From: Sporosarcina sp. 6E9
GTDB taxonomy: Bacteria; Bacillota; Bacilli; Bacillales_A; Planococcaceae
Assembly (NCBI RefSeq): GCF_017921835.1
Contig: NZ_JAGEMN010000001.1
Coordinates: 365,874 to 429,873 of the forward strand
Reading direction: 5' to 3'
DNA: 64,000 nt
The notes below the pieces were generated by a model. That model did not search any database and had not been told where the DNA came from. It worked only from the letters and a program-made list of their open reading frames with translations. This document shows positions 43,252 to 53,184 of this stretch, in pieces; the stretch's first letter is position 1; the number at the start of each line of letters is the position of its first letter. Position numbers and translations under genes: made by a program.

Positions 43252-44694
43252 ATGGTAAAAGAACCACAACAAAATAGAGATATTAAAGTTAGGATTCAAC
43301 GTTTTGGAAGTTTCCTAAGCGGCATGATCATGCCGAATATAGGCGCGTTTATTGCTTGGGGATTAATCACCGCGTTATTCATTCCTACAGGTTGGATTCC
43401 GAATGCAGGTTTTGCAGAACTGGTAGATCCAATACTATTCTACTTATTGCCTATTTTAATTGGTTTTACTGGTGGACGTATTGTTTATGATATTCGCGGA
43501 GGAGTCGTTGGTGCGACGTTGACAATGGGTGTCATTGTTGGTGCAGATATTCCAATGTTCCTTGGTGCGATGATTGTAGGACCTTTAGGTGGTTGGGTCA
43601 TTAAGAAGTTTGATAAATTGATTGAAGGAAAAGTGAAGTCAGGTTTTGAGATGCTTGTCAATAATTTCTCAGCGGGAATTATTGGAGGTGCTTTAACGCT
43701 TGTCGCTTATAAAGGAATTGGTCCTTTAGTGGAGGGGTTAAATAAATCTCTTGCAGCGGGTGTTCAAGTAATCGTTGATGCAAACTTATTGCCGATTGCG
43801 AGTGTATTTATTGAACCGGGGAAAGTATTGTTCTTAAATAACGCCATTAACCACGGTGTGTTAAGCCCAATTGGAATCGAGCAATCCGCGCAAGTCGGAA
43901 AATCAATACTCTTTCTATTAGAATCGAATCCAGGACCAGGGCTTGGGATTTTACTGGCCTATATGGTTTTTGGTAAAGGTATGGCGAAACAAACAGCATC
44001 CGGTGCAGGTTTTATTCATTTCCTGGGTGGAATTCATGAAATTTATTTCCCGTATATTTTAATGAGACCGCTACTTTTGGTCGCGGTAATTTTCGGGGGG
44101 GCAGCTGGCGTATTGACATTCCAGTTATCGGGAGCAGGTTTAGTTGCAGCAGCATCACCTGGTAGTATAATTGCAATCCTTGCGCTTACTCCTAAAGGCG
44201 GTTATATCGGTGTCATTGCCGGAGTTCTAGTTGCAACAGCCGTGTCATTCATTATAGCGGCACTTATATTAAAGACTGCCAAGCAATCAGATGAAGATGA
44301 TGAAGAGTTGGCGAAAGCGACGGAAAAGACATCTGCATTAAAAGGGAAAGAAAGCCACGCAGCTGATTTGATGCAACAACCAGTTGTGGAAGAACCTACG
44401 AATGAAATTTCATTTTCTGATGTCAAAAGCATTATATTCGCTTGTGACGCGGGAATGGGTTCCAGTGCAATGGGTGCCGGCATATTAAGAAACAAAGTGA
44501 AGAAAGCAGAACTTGACATCGCTGTTTCAAATATGGCGATTAACAATTTACCTGCTGATGCAAAAGTTGTCATAACCCATAAAGATTTAACAGAACGTGC
44601 GCAGGAAAAAGTACCAACCGCTTACCATATTTCTGTAGAAAACTTTTTAAACAGCCCGAAATATGATGAACTTCTTGACAAGCTGCAGGAATAA
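43252..44694 (+). CDS. mtlA: PTS mannitol transporter, EIICB
   Basis: A 480-residue mannitol permease of the phosphotransferase system. The EIIC membrane domain (about 15-345) contains the mannitol-family GGIHEIYFPYILM; a charged linker follows; the EIIB domain (about 390-480) has phospho-Cys398 in IIFACDAGMGSSAMGA. The EIIA partner is the separate mtlF protein. AAAGGAG precedes the ATG. It heads the operon mtlA-mtlR-mtlF-mtlD, the order found in several Bacilli. Confidence 0.95.
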   Translation: MVKEPQQNRDIKVRIQRFGSFLSGMIMPNIGAFIAWGLITALFIPTGWIPNAGFAELVDPILFYLLPILIGFTGGRIVYDIRGGVVGATLTMGVIVGADIPMFLGAMIVGPLGGWVIKKFDKLIEGKVKSGFEMLVNNFSAGIIGGALTLVAYKGIGPLVEGLNKSLAAGVQVIVDANLLPIASVFIEPGKVLFLNNAINHGVLSPIGIEQSAQVGKSILFLLESNPGPGLGILLAYMVFGKGMAKQTASGAGFIHFLGGIHEIYFPYILMRPLLLVAVIFGGAAGVLTFQLSGAGLVAAASPGSIIAILALTPKGGYIGVIAGVLVATAVSFIIAALILKTAKQSDEDDEELAKATEKTSALKGKESHAADLMQQPVVEEPTNEISFSDVKSIIFACDAGMGSSAMGAGILRNKVKKAELDIAVSNMAINNLPADAKVVITHKDLTERAQEKVPTAYHISVENFLNSPKYDELLDKLQE

Positions 44695-44775
44695 ATAAAG
44701 CCAATAAAACTCAGCTTATGTAATGTAAGCTGAGTTTTACTGATGAAAATCTAGCTTGATAATGGAGTGTTTCTA

Positions 44776-46866
44776 ATGTATATTTCTGCAAGGGAAAAAT
44801 TGATCGTGGAAATATTGCTCGATAAACGCGACGAATTAACAATTAAAGATTTGGCGGAGGAAATTGGTGTCAGTTCCCGAACCATTCATCGTGATTTAAA
44901 AGGTATTGAAAAGCTTTTAAATGAGCATGATCTTGGACTTGTCAGAAAAACCGGCGTCGGAATTCAAATTACTGGGTCTGAAGAAAATAAAGAAAACCTG
45001 AAAAGAAGGCTGATGACGCTTTCCTTACAGGATTATATGGCTGACGAAAGACAAACGTTGATTCTATGCACATTATATGAAGCAACAGGACCCGTAAAAT
45101 TATTTACTTTGGCAAATGAATTGCGGGTCACAGCTGCGACGATAAGCGCTGATTTAATAAAGTTAGAAGAACAATTAGAACACTTTCAACTATCCATCCT
45201 AAGAAAAAGAGGATATGGCATTGAATTGAGCGGTCCCGAAAAAGCGAAGAGAAGGGCAATTAGTTATGTGATTGCCAAGTCATTAAAAGAGGATGAATTT
45301 TTATCTTTGATAGAAGGCAGTCTTCAAAAGAAATTTGCTATTCAAGAAAATGCTATTTCAGAGCGCTTACTGCATCTTGTTGATCGAGAAAAGTTGCTTG
45401 TTATTGAGGATGTCATGCGCGAATTAAAAAATGACACCCTCATTTCAATTACGGATAATGCTTACGTCGGGCTAATCGTCCATTTAGCGTTGGCAATTGA
45501 GCGCATTAAGCAAGGCGAGAAAATTGAAATGAATAAAGATTTTTTAAACCAGCTGAAACAGGAACCGGAATACGAGACTGCACGGAAAATTATTAGTCAG
45601 TTAATTTCACGTTTCAACATTGAAATTCCAGAAGCTGAAATTGGCTATATTACGATGCATCTACAAGGGGCTAAACTTCGACAAAATGAAGAAAATTTGC
45701 TTGAAGTTCCAAGTTTCACAGTCATGATGCAGGCGAAGAGATTAATACAAAACGTTGAAGAAATTACAGGTTATCAGTTGACGAACAATGCCCCGCTTTT
45801 GGAAGGGCTTGTCACGCATCTTAGACCCGCTTTATATCGGATTGAACAAAATATGGGGATTACAAACCCTTTGATACAAAGCATACGCAAGGATTATAAG
45901 GATTTATTTCAAATTGTTTCCGAAGCATGCGAAAAGGTATTTACCGATATTAAGATTCCTGATGAAGAAATAGGTTTTTTAGTGATGCATTTTGGGTCTG
46001 CTATTATAGGTTTGACTGGGAAAAACAATTTGAAAGCCTATGTTGTTTGTTCTAGCGGAATTGGGACTTCTAAAATGTTAGCAACTCAGCTACGAAGAGA
46101 AATTCGGGAGATAGAAGAAGTTAGGAACGTTTCTGTTTTCGAACTCAATGAACTTCAGATTTCGGATCGAGATTTAGTGATTTCAACGATTCATTTGCAA
46201 GATTTCTCACATGAATATATTATGGTTAGTCCATTTTTAACAACGGAAGAAGTAACTCAAATCGAATTATTTGTAAAGAGAAAAATGCTCATTAAAGCAG
46301 CACCTGAATTGAAGGAACATGTTACTAGCATAGAAGCTATCGTAGCGCGAATGGAGCGTATTCAATTTTATACAGAAGCCGTGGCCGATTTGTTAGCTGG
46401 ATTTCAACATACGACAGAAGAAGACGGCCTACCACTAGAAACTTGTATCCAAAATATGTGCGAGCACTTGGAAAGAAAACAAGTCATTAAAAATGCGGAA
46501 GTGATAACAGAAGCATTGTTTGCAAGGGAAGCACTTGGCGGTTTTGGTATTCCTGATACGAAGTTGGCTTTATTTCACACGAAACATGGACAAGTGCTAA
46601 AGCCTTCGTTTACAGTACATACGCTTAGGGAACCAATTGTAATGAAGGCAATGGACGGAAATGACATTGAAGTGCATCAGGTTTTACTGTTATTGTCGCC
46701 GGATCCATATCACGAACCGGGGTTAGAAGTGTTGAGTTTAATAAGCACTTTAATTATCGAAAGTGAACAAAGTATTGAGTTATTTGAATCTAAGGACGAG
46801 ACCCTGATTCATGCTTATTTAGGGTCAAAGTTAGAACGATTTGTAGATGAAAAAATTAAAAACTGA
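44776..46866 (+). CDS. mtlR: Mannitol operon activator, BglG/LicR-type
   Basis: A 696-residue PTS-controlled activator. Two N-terminal helix-turn-helix domains (about 1-160) are followed by PRD1 (His in LIVHLALAIERI and YITMHLQGAK), PRD2 (VTHLRPALYRI and LVMHFGSA), an EIIB-like domain with Cys in AYVVCSSGIGTSKM, and an EIIA-like domain with His in LFHTKHGQ. Phosphorylation of these sites by PTS proteins tells it whether mannitol and preferred sugars are present. The ATG at 44776 is chosen for GGAG 8 bases upstream; the GTG at 44767 overlaps that site. mtlF follows after 12 bases. Confidence 0.92.
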   Translation: MYISAREKLIVEILLDKRDELTIKDLAEEIGVSSRTIHRDLKGIEKLLNEHDLGLVRKTGVGIQITGSEENKENLKRRLMTLSLQDYMADERQTLILCTLYEATGPVKLFTLANELRVTAATISADLIKLEEQLEHFQLSILRKRGYGIELSGPEKAKRRAISYVIAKSLKEDEFLSLIEGSLQKKFAIQENAISERLLHLVDREKLLVIEDVMRELKNDTLISITDNAYVGLIVHLALAIERIKQGEKIEMNKDFLNQLKQEPEYETARKIISQLISRFNIEIPEAEIGYITMHLQGAKLRQNEENLLEVPSFTVMMQAKRLIQNVEEITGYQLTNNAPLLEGLVTHLRPALYRIEQNMGITNPLIQSIRKDYKDLFQIVSEACEKVFTDIKIPDEEIGFLVMHFGSAIIGLTGKNNLKAYVVCSSGIGTSKMLATQLRREIREIEEVRNVSVFELNELQISDRDLVISTIHLQDFSHEYIMVSPFLTTEEVTQIELFVKRKMLIKAAPELKEHVTSIEAIVARMERIQFYTEAVADLLAGFQHTTEEDGLPLETCIQNMCEHLERKQVIKNAEVITEALFAREALGGFGIPDTKLALFHTKHGQVLKPSFTVHTLREPIVMKAMDGNDIEVHQVLLLLSPDPYHEPGLEVLSLISTLIIESEQSIELFESKDETLIHAYLGSKLERFVDEKIKN

Positions 46867-46878
46867 GGAGTGTTAGTC

Positions 46879-47316
46879 ATGTCATTATCAATTTTATCAG
46901 CAGAAAATATCGTTTTAAATAAGGTGTTAACAAACAAAGAAGAAGCAATTCGTTTTACAGGGCAGGTTCTTGTCGATAGAGGATACGTTGAGTCGGCATA
47001 TATCGAGAAAATGCTTGAGCGTGAAGAAATGACTTCTACATTTATGGGGAATTTTGTTGCGATTCCGCATGGTACTGATGATGCAAAAACAGAGGTGAAA
47101 AACTCTGGACTAGCGATTATTCAAGTACCGGAGGGTGTCGACTTTGGCGACGGGAATATCGTAAAATTGATCATTGGAATTGCTGGAAAAGGCGATGAGC
47201 ATTTAGAGATTCTTTCTAACATTGCAATCGTTGTTTCAGAAATAGAAAATGTTGAGAAAATCGTAAGTGCTACCACAGAAGAGGAAGTTCTTTCTTTCTT
47301 TGAAGGGGTTAACTAA
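46879..47316 (+). CDS. mtlF: PTS mannitol EIIA
   Basis: A 145-residue cytoplasmic EIIA protein. It accepts phosphate from HPr on His64 (AIPHGTDDAK) and passes it to Cys398 of MtlA. The mannitol-fructose EIIA pattern (EREEMTSTFMGNFVAIPHG) is clear. GAGGAG lies 8 bases before the ATG at 46879. It is adjacent to mtlR and mtlD, with mtlD starting one base after its stop. Confidence 0.95.
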   Translation: MSLSILSAENIVLNKVLTNKEEAIRFTGQVLVDRGYVESAYIEKMLEREEMTSTFMGNFVAIPHGTDDAKTEVKNSGLAIIQVPEGVDFGDGNIVKLIIGIAGKGDEHLEILSNIAIVVSEIENVEKIVSATTEEEVLSFFEGVN

Positions 47317-47317
47317 T

Positions 47318-48466
47318 ATGCAAGCAGTGCATTTCGGCGCAGGAAATATAGGAAGAGGCTTTATCGGAAGCTTATTGTATCAATCAGGATATGAGACATG
47401 CTTTATCGATGTGAATAGCGAAATTGTCGACTTGATAAACGAAAAACAAGCGTATACCGTTCAACTTGCTAACGCGACACAGGATGAATCGATTGTAAAA
47501 AATGTGCGAGCGATTAATAGCGCGGTAAATCCTGAGCAAGTGATTGAGGCTATCAGCAAGGCTGACTTGGTGACAGCAGCAGTTGGACCGAATATCTTAC
47601 CCCATATCGCGGGTCTACTCGCTAAGGGACTTCAGCAGCGATTGACGCATACTAAAACGCCATTAACAATCATTGCTTGTGAGAATATGATTGGCGGCAG
47701 TGCGTTTCTGAAAGAGAAAGTTTATGAACAGTTAAGCGATGAGGAAAAAACTTCATTTGATCAGTTTTTCAGTTTTCCCAATGCAGCGGTAGATCGTATC
47801 GTGCCAAACGAAGTAAACGACGACAAGTTACTTGTTAAAGTAGAACCTTTTTACGAGTGGGTTGTGGAAGATGCAGAGATCATTGGCGATAATCCACCCG
47901 TTAAAGGAATTACTTTTGTAGAAAACTTGGAACCGTTCATTGAGAGAAAGCTATTTACAGTGAATACTGGACATGCGACTGTAGCGTATTTAAGCTATCA
48001 AGCGAATATAGGTATCATTCACGAGGCATTAGCTGATGAAGCTGTAAAGACGACTACCAAGAAGGTATTGCAAGAAACAGGCAGACTTCTTGTTGAGAAA
48101 TATCAATTCGATGAAGAGAAGCATAACGAATATATTCAAAAAATCATCGGTCGTTTTGCAAATCCATTTATTACTGATGAGACGACCAGGGTAGGACGTT
48201 CCCCGGTGCGTAAACTGCAATCGAATGATCGATTCATCAGCCCTGCACAACAGTACTGTGACTTGTTTAATGAAGTCCCTAGGAATTTAGTATCCGCGAT
48301 TGCGGCTGCATTCCGTTATGATTACGTGGAAGATCCTGATGCTGTTGAAATTCAATCAGCAATTCGGGAAGAAGGAATCGAATTTGCGATTGAAAAGTAT
48401 ACTGGCTTAACAACTGGTACAGCACTATTTACTGCGATTGAAGATCAATATAAGAAATTAGACTAA
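47318..48466 (+). CDS. mtlD: Mannitol-1-phosphate 5-dehydrogenase
   Basis: A 382-residue NAD-dependent dehydrogenase that turns mannitol 1-phosphate into fructose 6-phosphate. The dinucleotide motif is HFGAGNIGRGFIG at the N-terminus, and the catalytic Lys region is ERKLFTVNTGHATVAYLSY. AAGGGG lies 9 bases before the ATG. It is the last gene of the mannitol operon and ends at a strong terminator. Confidence 0.95.
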   Translation: MQAVHFGAGNIGRGFIGSLLYQSGYETCFIDVNSEIVDLINEKQAYTVQLANATQDESIVKNVRAINSAVNPEQVIEAISKADLVTAAVGPNILPHIAGLLAKGLQQRLTHTKTPLTIIACENMIGGSAFLKEKVYEQLSDEEKTSFDQFFSFPNAAVDRIVPNEVNDDKLLVKVEPFYEWVVEDAEIIGDNPPVKGITFVENLEPFIERKLFTVNTGHATVAYLSYQANIGIIHEALADEAVKTTTKKVLQETGRLLVEKYQFDEEKHNEYIQKIIGRFANPFITDETTRVGRSPVRKLQSNDRFISPAQQYCDLFNEVPRNLVSAIAAAFRYDYVEDPDAVEIQSAIREEGIEFAIEKYTGLTTGTALFTAIEDQYKKLD

Positions 48467-48474
48467 AATATTAC

Positions 48475-48516
48475 CGTGTACTTGAACGATTCCTTGTTCA
48501 AGTACACGTTTTTTTT
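48475..48516 (+). terminator. Strong rho-independent terminator
   Basis: CGTGTACTTGAAC pairs perfectly with GTTCAAGTACACG, followed by eight T. It ends the mannitol operon. Confidence 0.87.
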
Positions 48517-48689
48517 GTTACGGATATTCGATTATAAGGCAGTAAAATCATCACTTTTTTTCATTGTAATAATCATATCAGCGCATAATAAGTCTAATAA
48601 CTGTTTTAGTTACATTGGATTTAAGAAGGTATATAACGAAGTATTTACTCCATCCTAAAAATGCGCTTAATCATAGGATGGTGGTAATT

Positions 48690-50135
48690 TTGAGTTTCTT
48701 AAAAACAATATTTTGTTTATTATTTATTTCTTTAGTTTTTGTAAATTTCATTGGCAATGAGGGTTTCGCTTCAGAAGGTGAAATTACATTAAGAGAAGCA
48801 ATTGACATTGGATTCGAGAGAGCAAAAGAATGGAATGAAAACGCAACACTTACAAGTGTAAACAGTGTAGATGAAACGATGGAAGGCTCGAGAGGAGAAG
48901 CAGGGAAACGCTTTAAATGGGTTATGATCTTTATTGTTCCAGGTACAGAGGATTTTGTGATAATTGGAATCACGGAAAAGAAAATTACCTTGTTTGAAAC
49001 AAGTAAGCAAACTCCGGATCCAACAATATCCTACGATGAGATTAAGTTGGATAGCCCTGATGTTGTCCAACTAGCAAAGGATAAATACGGCCTAAAACAA
49101 GGAATAGATTGGGCAACGGGCTATAACTTTACACTAGATAGTATTGATGGCAAGCCCATTCTAACAGTGTTTGGAAATGATCAAGATAATCGCTTTACTT
49201 CAATTTCTTTCAATGCTCAAAACGGAGAAGTGGTCAGTGCCATGCATAAATTACCATACGGTGGCGGATTACTATCCAAACGTATGGGTACCGATACCTT
49301 AACAAGAAAAGGGATGGCAATTACGGGAGTTGTCGCTGGAAACAAAAAGTTAGTCGTATGGGGAGACAAAAAGCCCACACAATTTAGTACAACCAAGCAA
49401 CCTTTTATTGAATTGAGCAAAAACAACGGAAAGTCCGGGACAGAGCTCCAAGTTAATAATTATGTCACACACGCGTGGTTTGATAAAAATGATCGCTTAT
49501 ACGCGGCAACGGAAAAAGAAATATGGGCGGGTATTACATCAAAGAATAAAGGAACGAAAATTCTATCGTTAGACCACATGATTGAGCTCGTAGATTATTC
49601 AATCGACAACCATATAGCTGTGCTATCAAATGGAACTATTTATTATACAACCAATCAAGGGGAAAGTTGGGACACGGCGATTGTTCCCAAACCATTTTAT
49701 GCGATTCAAATATCGGATAATGGTGATTTGTTAGGACTCACAGAAGATAGGAAGCTTTTGCAAAAGACAAATGATGGCTGGAACGAGATAGCCATGCCGA
49801 ATAGTAATGATGTACCTGATGACATGAAAGTGAATCATAATAGGTTATTCATTACCACAGAAAGTGGCATTTGGACCCGAAATCTTCAAGAAGGTAATTG
49901 GAGAAAGATTCAAGTTGATGAAATGGTAGGTAAGTTTATTAAAAAAGGAGAGAAATTATTCGGATACACATATAGAGGTGAAGCGATTTATTCCATTAGT
50001 ACGAAAGATGACGGAAAATCTGAAAAAGTGTTTGATGCCGTGGATACCATCGTTTGGGATGTGGATATCATGGGAGATACGTTATGGATAGCAACCATAC
50101 CAAATTATTCGTGGGAAGAAATGATGATTCAGTAG
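48690..50135 (+). CDS. Exported protein with PepSY-like and beta-propeller-like regions
   Basis: The family is not recognised. From the TTG at 48690 (GGTGG 5 bases upstream) the protein has 481 residues: a signal peptide (about 1-29, SFLKTIFCLLFISLVFVNF), then ITLREAIDIGFERAKEW resembling a PepSY-type start, then a repetitive beta region from about residue 200 with phrases such as HAWFDKNDRLYAATEKEIWA, YYTTNQGESWD and LFITTESGIWTRNLQEGNW, typical of BNR or two-component-type propeller blades. The ATG at 48678 is an alternative start. Its role outside the cell is unknown. Confidence 0.72.
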   Translation: MSFLKTIFCLLFISLVFVNFIGNEGFASEGEITLREAIDIGFERAKEWNENATLTSVNSVDETMEGSRGEAGKRFKWVMIFIVPGTEDFVIIGITEKKITLFETSKQTPDPTISYDEIKLDSPDVVQLAKDKYGLKQGIDWATGYNFTLDSIDGKPILTVFGNDQDNRFTSISFNAQNGEVVSAMHKLPYGGGLLSKRMGTDTLTRKGMAITGVVAGNKKLVVWGDKKPTQFSTTKQPFIELSKNNGKSGTELQVNNYVTHAWFDKNDRLYAATEKEIWAGITSKNKGTKILSLDHMIELVDYSIDNHIAVLSNGTIYYTTNQGESWDTAIVPKPFYAIQISDNGDLLGLTEDRKLLQKTNDGWNEIAMPNSNDVPDDMKVNHNRLFITTESGIWTRNLQEGNWRKIQVDEMVGKFIKKGEKLFGYTYRGEAIYSISTKDDGKSEKVFDAVDTIVWDVDIMGDTLWIATIPNYSWEEMMIQ

Positions 50136-50161
50136 AGACGATAAATTTCATTACATTACTA

Positions 50162-50194
50162 AAAACGCTGAACAGATAAATTCAGCGTTTTTTA
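50162..50194 (+). terminator. Rho-independent terminator
   Basis: AAAACGCTGAA pairs perfectly with TTCAGCGTTTT, followed by TTT. Confidence 0.8.
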
Positions 50195-50272
50195 TGTTAA
50201 TTGTTAAATTAATTGAACATCAGGCACTAATAGCCCAAGTAATCCTCTGATTTGAATCTCTTTGTAACGGGT

Positions 50273-50629
50273 TCATTCATTTACATTTTGATTATAAAAC
50301 ATAATAGCATCTTCAATATCTGTTGTCTCAAAGACAATTCCTTTGTGATCTAGAAATATATAATAAGGAGCTTTATCTATTTTTAATAAAGGATGTGTAT
50401 TATTAATTACGCTAAAATAAATTGAGATAATTTCAGAAATACCACGTTCACCAAAGTTTGTTAAGAAATTTGGTGTTCCTATAATTTCATTATCTGGAAC
50501 AACGACTATTATTGATAATTCTCCCTTCCTGGGTAAATCATTTGGATAGGGATAACCTCCCTTCGAAAAATGTGCCACAGTAAGAACAATAAATATGAAA
50601 AGTACTAAAAAACGTGGACTTACCTTCAC
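50273..50629 (-). CDS. Small exported hypothetical protein
   Basis: A 118-residue protein with an N-terminal hydrophobic segment (about 6-22) that could be a signal peptide or membrane anchor, then a polar alpha/beta domain of about 90 residues. No motif is recognised. The GTG start has GGAGTG 7 bases upstream. It is unusually AT-rich and stands alone between plus-strand genes. Confidence 0.65.
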   Translation of the reverse strand: MKVSPRFLVLFIFIVLTVAHFSKGGYPYPNDLPRKGELSIIVVVPDNEIIGTPNFLTNFGERGISEIISIYFSVINNTHPLLKIDKAPYYIFLDHKGIVFETTDIEDAIMFYNQNVNE

Positions 50630-50767
50630 TTAAATCACTCCTAACCATATTATTATTCGAAAGGGTACGATTATATAGATATATCTGATAATATTAGAGT
50701 ATCATAAGAAAGATACAAAACTATTAGGGAATATAAAATAGGAATTATTTCGGGAGTGGCAGCTAAT

Positions 50768-50980
50768 TTGAATAAACATAAAGAAACGCCTGAAGAAAAA
50801 AGAGAAAGATTAAGGCAGAGTGAATTGAAAAATAATTCTACGGGTTCTCTGCACGATTCTCTTAATAGGGGAAGTAGTGGGAATCTAACTGATTTAACGG
50901 GCGGGTTAGGTTGGAAAGGTATGGGTTTACTAATTATCAGCATTATAGTTGGGTATGTTTTATATCATCTCTTGTTTTGA
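50768..50980 (+). CDS. Small membrane protein, DUF6366-like
   Basis: A 70-residue protein with a charged head (MNKHKETPEEKRERLRQSEL), a Gly/Ser/Asn segment (TGSLHDSLNRGSSGNLTDL) and one C-terminal membrane helix (about 49-68). This layout matches my memory of DUF6366 proteins of Bacillales, whose function is unknown. The TTG at 50768 is preferred; GGAG lies 11 bases upstream and overlaps the GTG at 50756. Confidence 0.7.
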   Translation: MNKHKETPEEKRERLRQSELKNNSTGSLHDSLNRGSSGNLTDLTGGLGWKGMGLLIISIIVGYVLYHLLF

Positions 50981-50993
50981 AGATAATTTAAAT

Positions 50994-51031
50994 GTGAAAC
51001 AGAAGAGAGCAAAAAGACTCTTCTGTTTCAC
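50994..51031. terminator. Hairpin between converging genes
   Basis: GTGAAACAGAAGAG pairs perfectly with CTCTTCTGTTTCAC. T-tracts are short on both strands, but the position between two converging stop codons suits a terminator. Confidence 0.6.
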
Positions 51032-51039
51032 AACGCCAT

Positions 51040-51837
51040 TTATAACAGTCCTTCAATCGGATGAAACGTCGGTTGTTGCTGATCAAATGTCGCAATATAG
51101 TTAAATCCAACTGACTGTAGCAACGCTAATGATTCCTTGAAATCAAATGCAATTTCCCCCACGCGGTGTGCATCTGAACCCAACGTAATAACTTCACCGC
51201 CGCATTGTTTATATAGCTTTAAAACGTCATCGCTTGGCATGGCATGTGGCAAGCCATATCGAACACCCGATGTATTTAACTCGATGCCTTTTCCCGCAGG
51301 AATAATTTCATTGAATATAGCCGACAGTTCATCGTGGAAACGTGCGGTTGGCTGTTTTTTTGAATAACGTTTGACTAGATCAACATGTCCCAACACATTA
51401 AATCGCTTAAAGTTTTTCACACAATCAAATAGTTCATCGTAATAAACCATATAGGCCTCTTCAATTGTCCTGCCCTCAAAAATTTCCCCATAATGTAAAC
51501 TTTTCTTTTCGGTCGTATGCATAGAACAAATAACAAAGTCGAACGCTTCTTTGTCCATTAAAGTCTCATATTTATGTAGTAAATGGGGTTGTACGCCAAT
51601 TTCGATTCCTTTTTTCAAACGAATTTGTCCATCATATTTCTTTTGCAAATGATTTATTGTCTCGCTGTATTCACGTAAATCGAGATCGAAAACAATCGTT
51701 TCATCTGGATACTCATAATCGATATGTTCAGTAAAACAAATTTCTTTCAGTCCTTTTTCAATAGAACCAACGACCATATCTTCCATTGAAGTCGTACAAT
51801 CTGCAGAAAAATGGCTATGCATATGGTAATCAAACAT
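51040..51837 (-). CDS. hisJ: Histidinol-phosphatase, PHP type
   Basis: A 265-residue PHP-family phosphatase for the penultimate step of histidine synthesis (histidinol phosphate to histidinol). Metal ligands appear in FDYHMHSHFSAD, CFTEHIDY, CSMHTTEK, HVDLVKRY and GSDAHRV. The ATG at 51837 has GGAGG 7 bases upstream and gives the family start; an upstream frame adds eight residues. It is transcribed away from the his operon, so the two share a short divergent control region. Confidence 0.9.
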   Translation of the reverse strand: MFDYHMHSHFSADCTTSMEDMVVGSIEKGLKEICFTEHIDYEYPDETIVFDLDLREYSETINHLQKKYDGQIRLKKGIEIGVQPHLLHKYETLMDKEAFDFVICSMHTTEKKSLHYGEIFEGRTIEEAYMVYYDELFDCVKNFKRFNVLGHVDLVKRYSKKQPTARFHDELSAIFNEIIPAGKGIELNTSGVRYGLPHAMPSDDVLKLYKQCGGEVITLGSDAHRVGEIAFDFKESLALLQSVGFNYIATFDQQQPTFHPIEGLL

Positions 51838-51945
51838 CAAAATTCCTCCTTGTGTTGACAATCAGTATTTCATATATTATAGTAATAAACAACTTCACTC
51901 TAGTAAAGTATTAAAGTGTTCGGCGGAAAGGTGTGAAAATTACAA

Positions 51946-53184
51946 TTGTATAATGATTATAGAATGAATGACCAAAATGTCAAAGACTATCAAAGGTATG
52001 AACGTACAATTAAAACGATTAATAAAAGATTTAAAACATACGGTTATGAACGCATAAAAACACCGATGTTTGAACAATACGACCTGTATTCACAAGTGAA
52101 AAGTTCTATCAACCAAAAAGAAATGATGAAAATAATTAATCGAACTGGCGAAGTTTCTGTACTTCGACCGGATATTACAGTACCGATTACTAAGCAACTA
52201 GCAGATAACTATCCTAAGCTACCAAATGATTTACGTTATTATTACGTCCAAGATGTTTTCAGACAATCGTCATTTGAGGAAGATAGTATTGAAGGCACGC
52301 AAGCCGGAGTTGAGTATTTTTGTGAAACTTCTCCTGAAGCGGATGCAGAAGTAATTGCGCTTGCATGCCATACCTTGAAGGATTTAGGTTTCAGTGAAAT
52401 AAAAATTGAAATGGGTCATGCCGGTTTCTTTCAGGAATTAATTCAAATGATAGATTTAGATACGCCAGATATCGAACAGTTGAAGGGTTTAATACAAGCG
52501 AAAAATATTGTAGAACTTAGACCTTTCCTTAAGCAATTCAATATCGCTGAGGACATTATCGACGCGATTGTTACGATTCCAATGTTATACGGGAATCCAA
52601 TGGAAGTGAGCGAAAGAGCCGAGAACATGATCAAAACAGAGAAAATGGACGAAACGCTCGCATATCTGTTAGAAGTCTATGAAATTCTTAAATTATATGG
52701 ATTGAAGGATAATATCGTACTCGATTTAGGGCTTATCAATCATATGGGGTATTATTCGGATGTGATTTTCCAAGGTTTTGTGGAGAAGTTTGGGAAGCCT
52801 GTTTTAATGGGGGGCCGTTACAACCAGTTGGGCAATGAATTCGGCGCGGACTTACCGGCAATCGGTTTTGCATGTGAGGTAGAGTCGCTTGTAACAGCTT
52901 TAACAACCGGTACCGTCTCCGTGCGAACACCGATTGATATTAAAATACTTTACGGTGATGATAATTTACAACAATCCATTCTAATTGCCAATGAATTACG
53001 TGAGCGAAACTATACAGTTCTTTCTTATCCACTATTGAAGGCATCATCGAATGTGCAAGACAGCATTTATCAATTAATGATTTCAAATGACCAAAATATA
53101 TTTAAGTATCGGGAAGAGGAAACTTCATTCCAATCCTTAAATGAATTACTCAAGATGTTAAATGGTGCGAAAGGGGCAATGTAA
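51946..53184 (+). CDS. hisZ: ATP phosphoribosyltransferase regulatory subunit
   Basis: A 412-residue HisRS-like protein with no aminoacylation role. It resembles class II synthetase cores (GEVSVLRPDITVPITKQLA, RYYYVQDVFRQ, VLMGGRYNQLGNEFGADLPAIGFA) and is needed by the short form of HisG. The start is probably the TTG at 51946, with AAAGGTG upstream; ATG 51964 is an alternative. It heads the histidine operon and its stop codon abuts hisG. Confidence 0.92.
   Translation: MYNDYRMNDQNVKDYQRYERTIKTINKRFKTYGYERIKTPMFEQYDLYSQVKSSINQKEMMKIINRTGEVSVLRPDITVPITKQLADNYPKLPNDLRYYYVQDVFRQSSFEEDSIEGTQAGVEYFCETSPEADAEVIALACHTLKDLGFSEIKIEMGHAGFFQELIQMIDLDTPDIEQLKGLIQAKNIVELRPFLKQFNIAEDIIDAIVTIPMLYGNPMEVSERAENMIKTEKMDETLAYLLEVYEILKLYGLKDNIVLDLGLINHMGYYSDVIFQGFVEKFGKPVLMGGRYNQLGNEFGADLPAIGFACEVESLVTALTTGTVSVRTPIDIKILYGDDNLQQSILIANELRERNYTVLSYPLLKASSNVQDSIYQLMISNDQNIFKYREEETSFQSLNELLKMLNGAKGAM

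Noticed and set aside
51862..51945. Possible T-box leader before the his operon
   Set aside because: The spacer is only 84 bases and has no T-box sequence or terminator.
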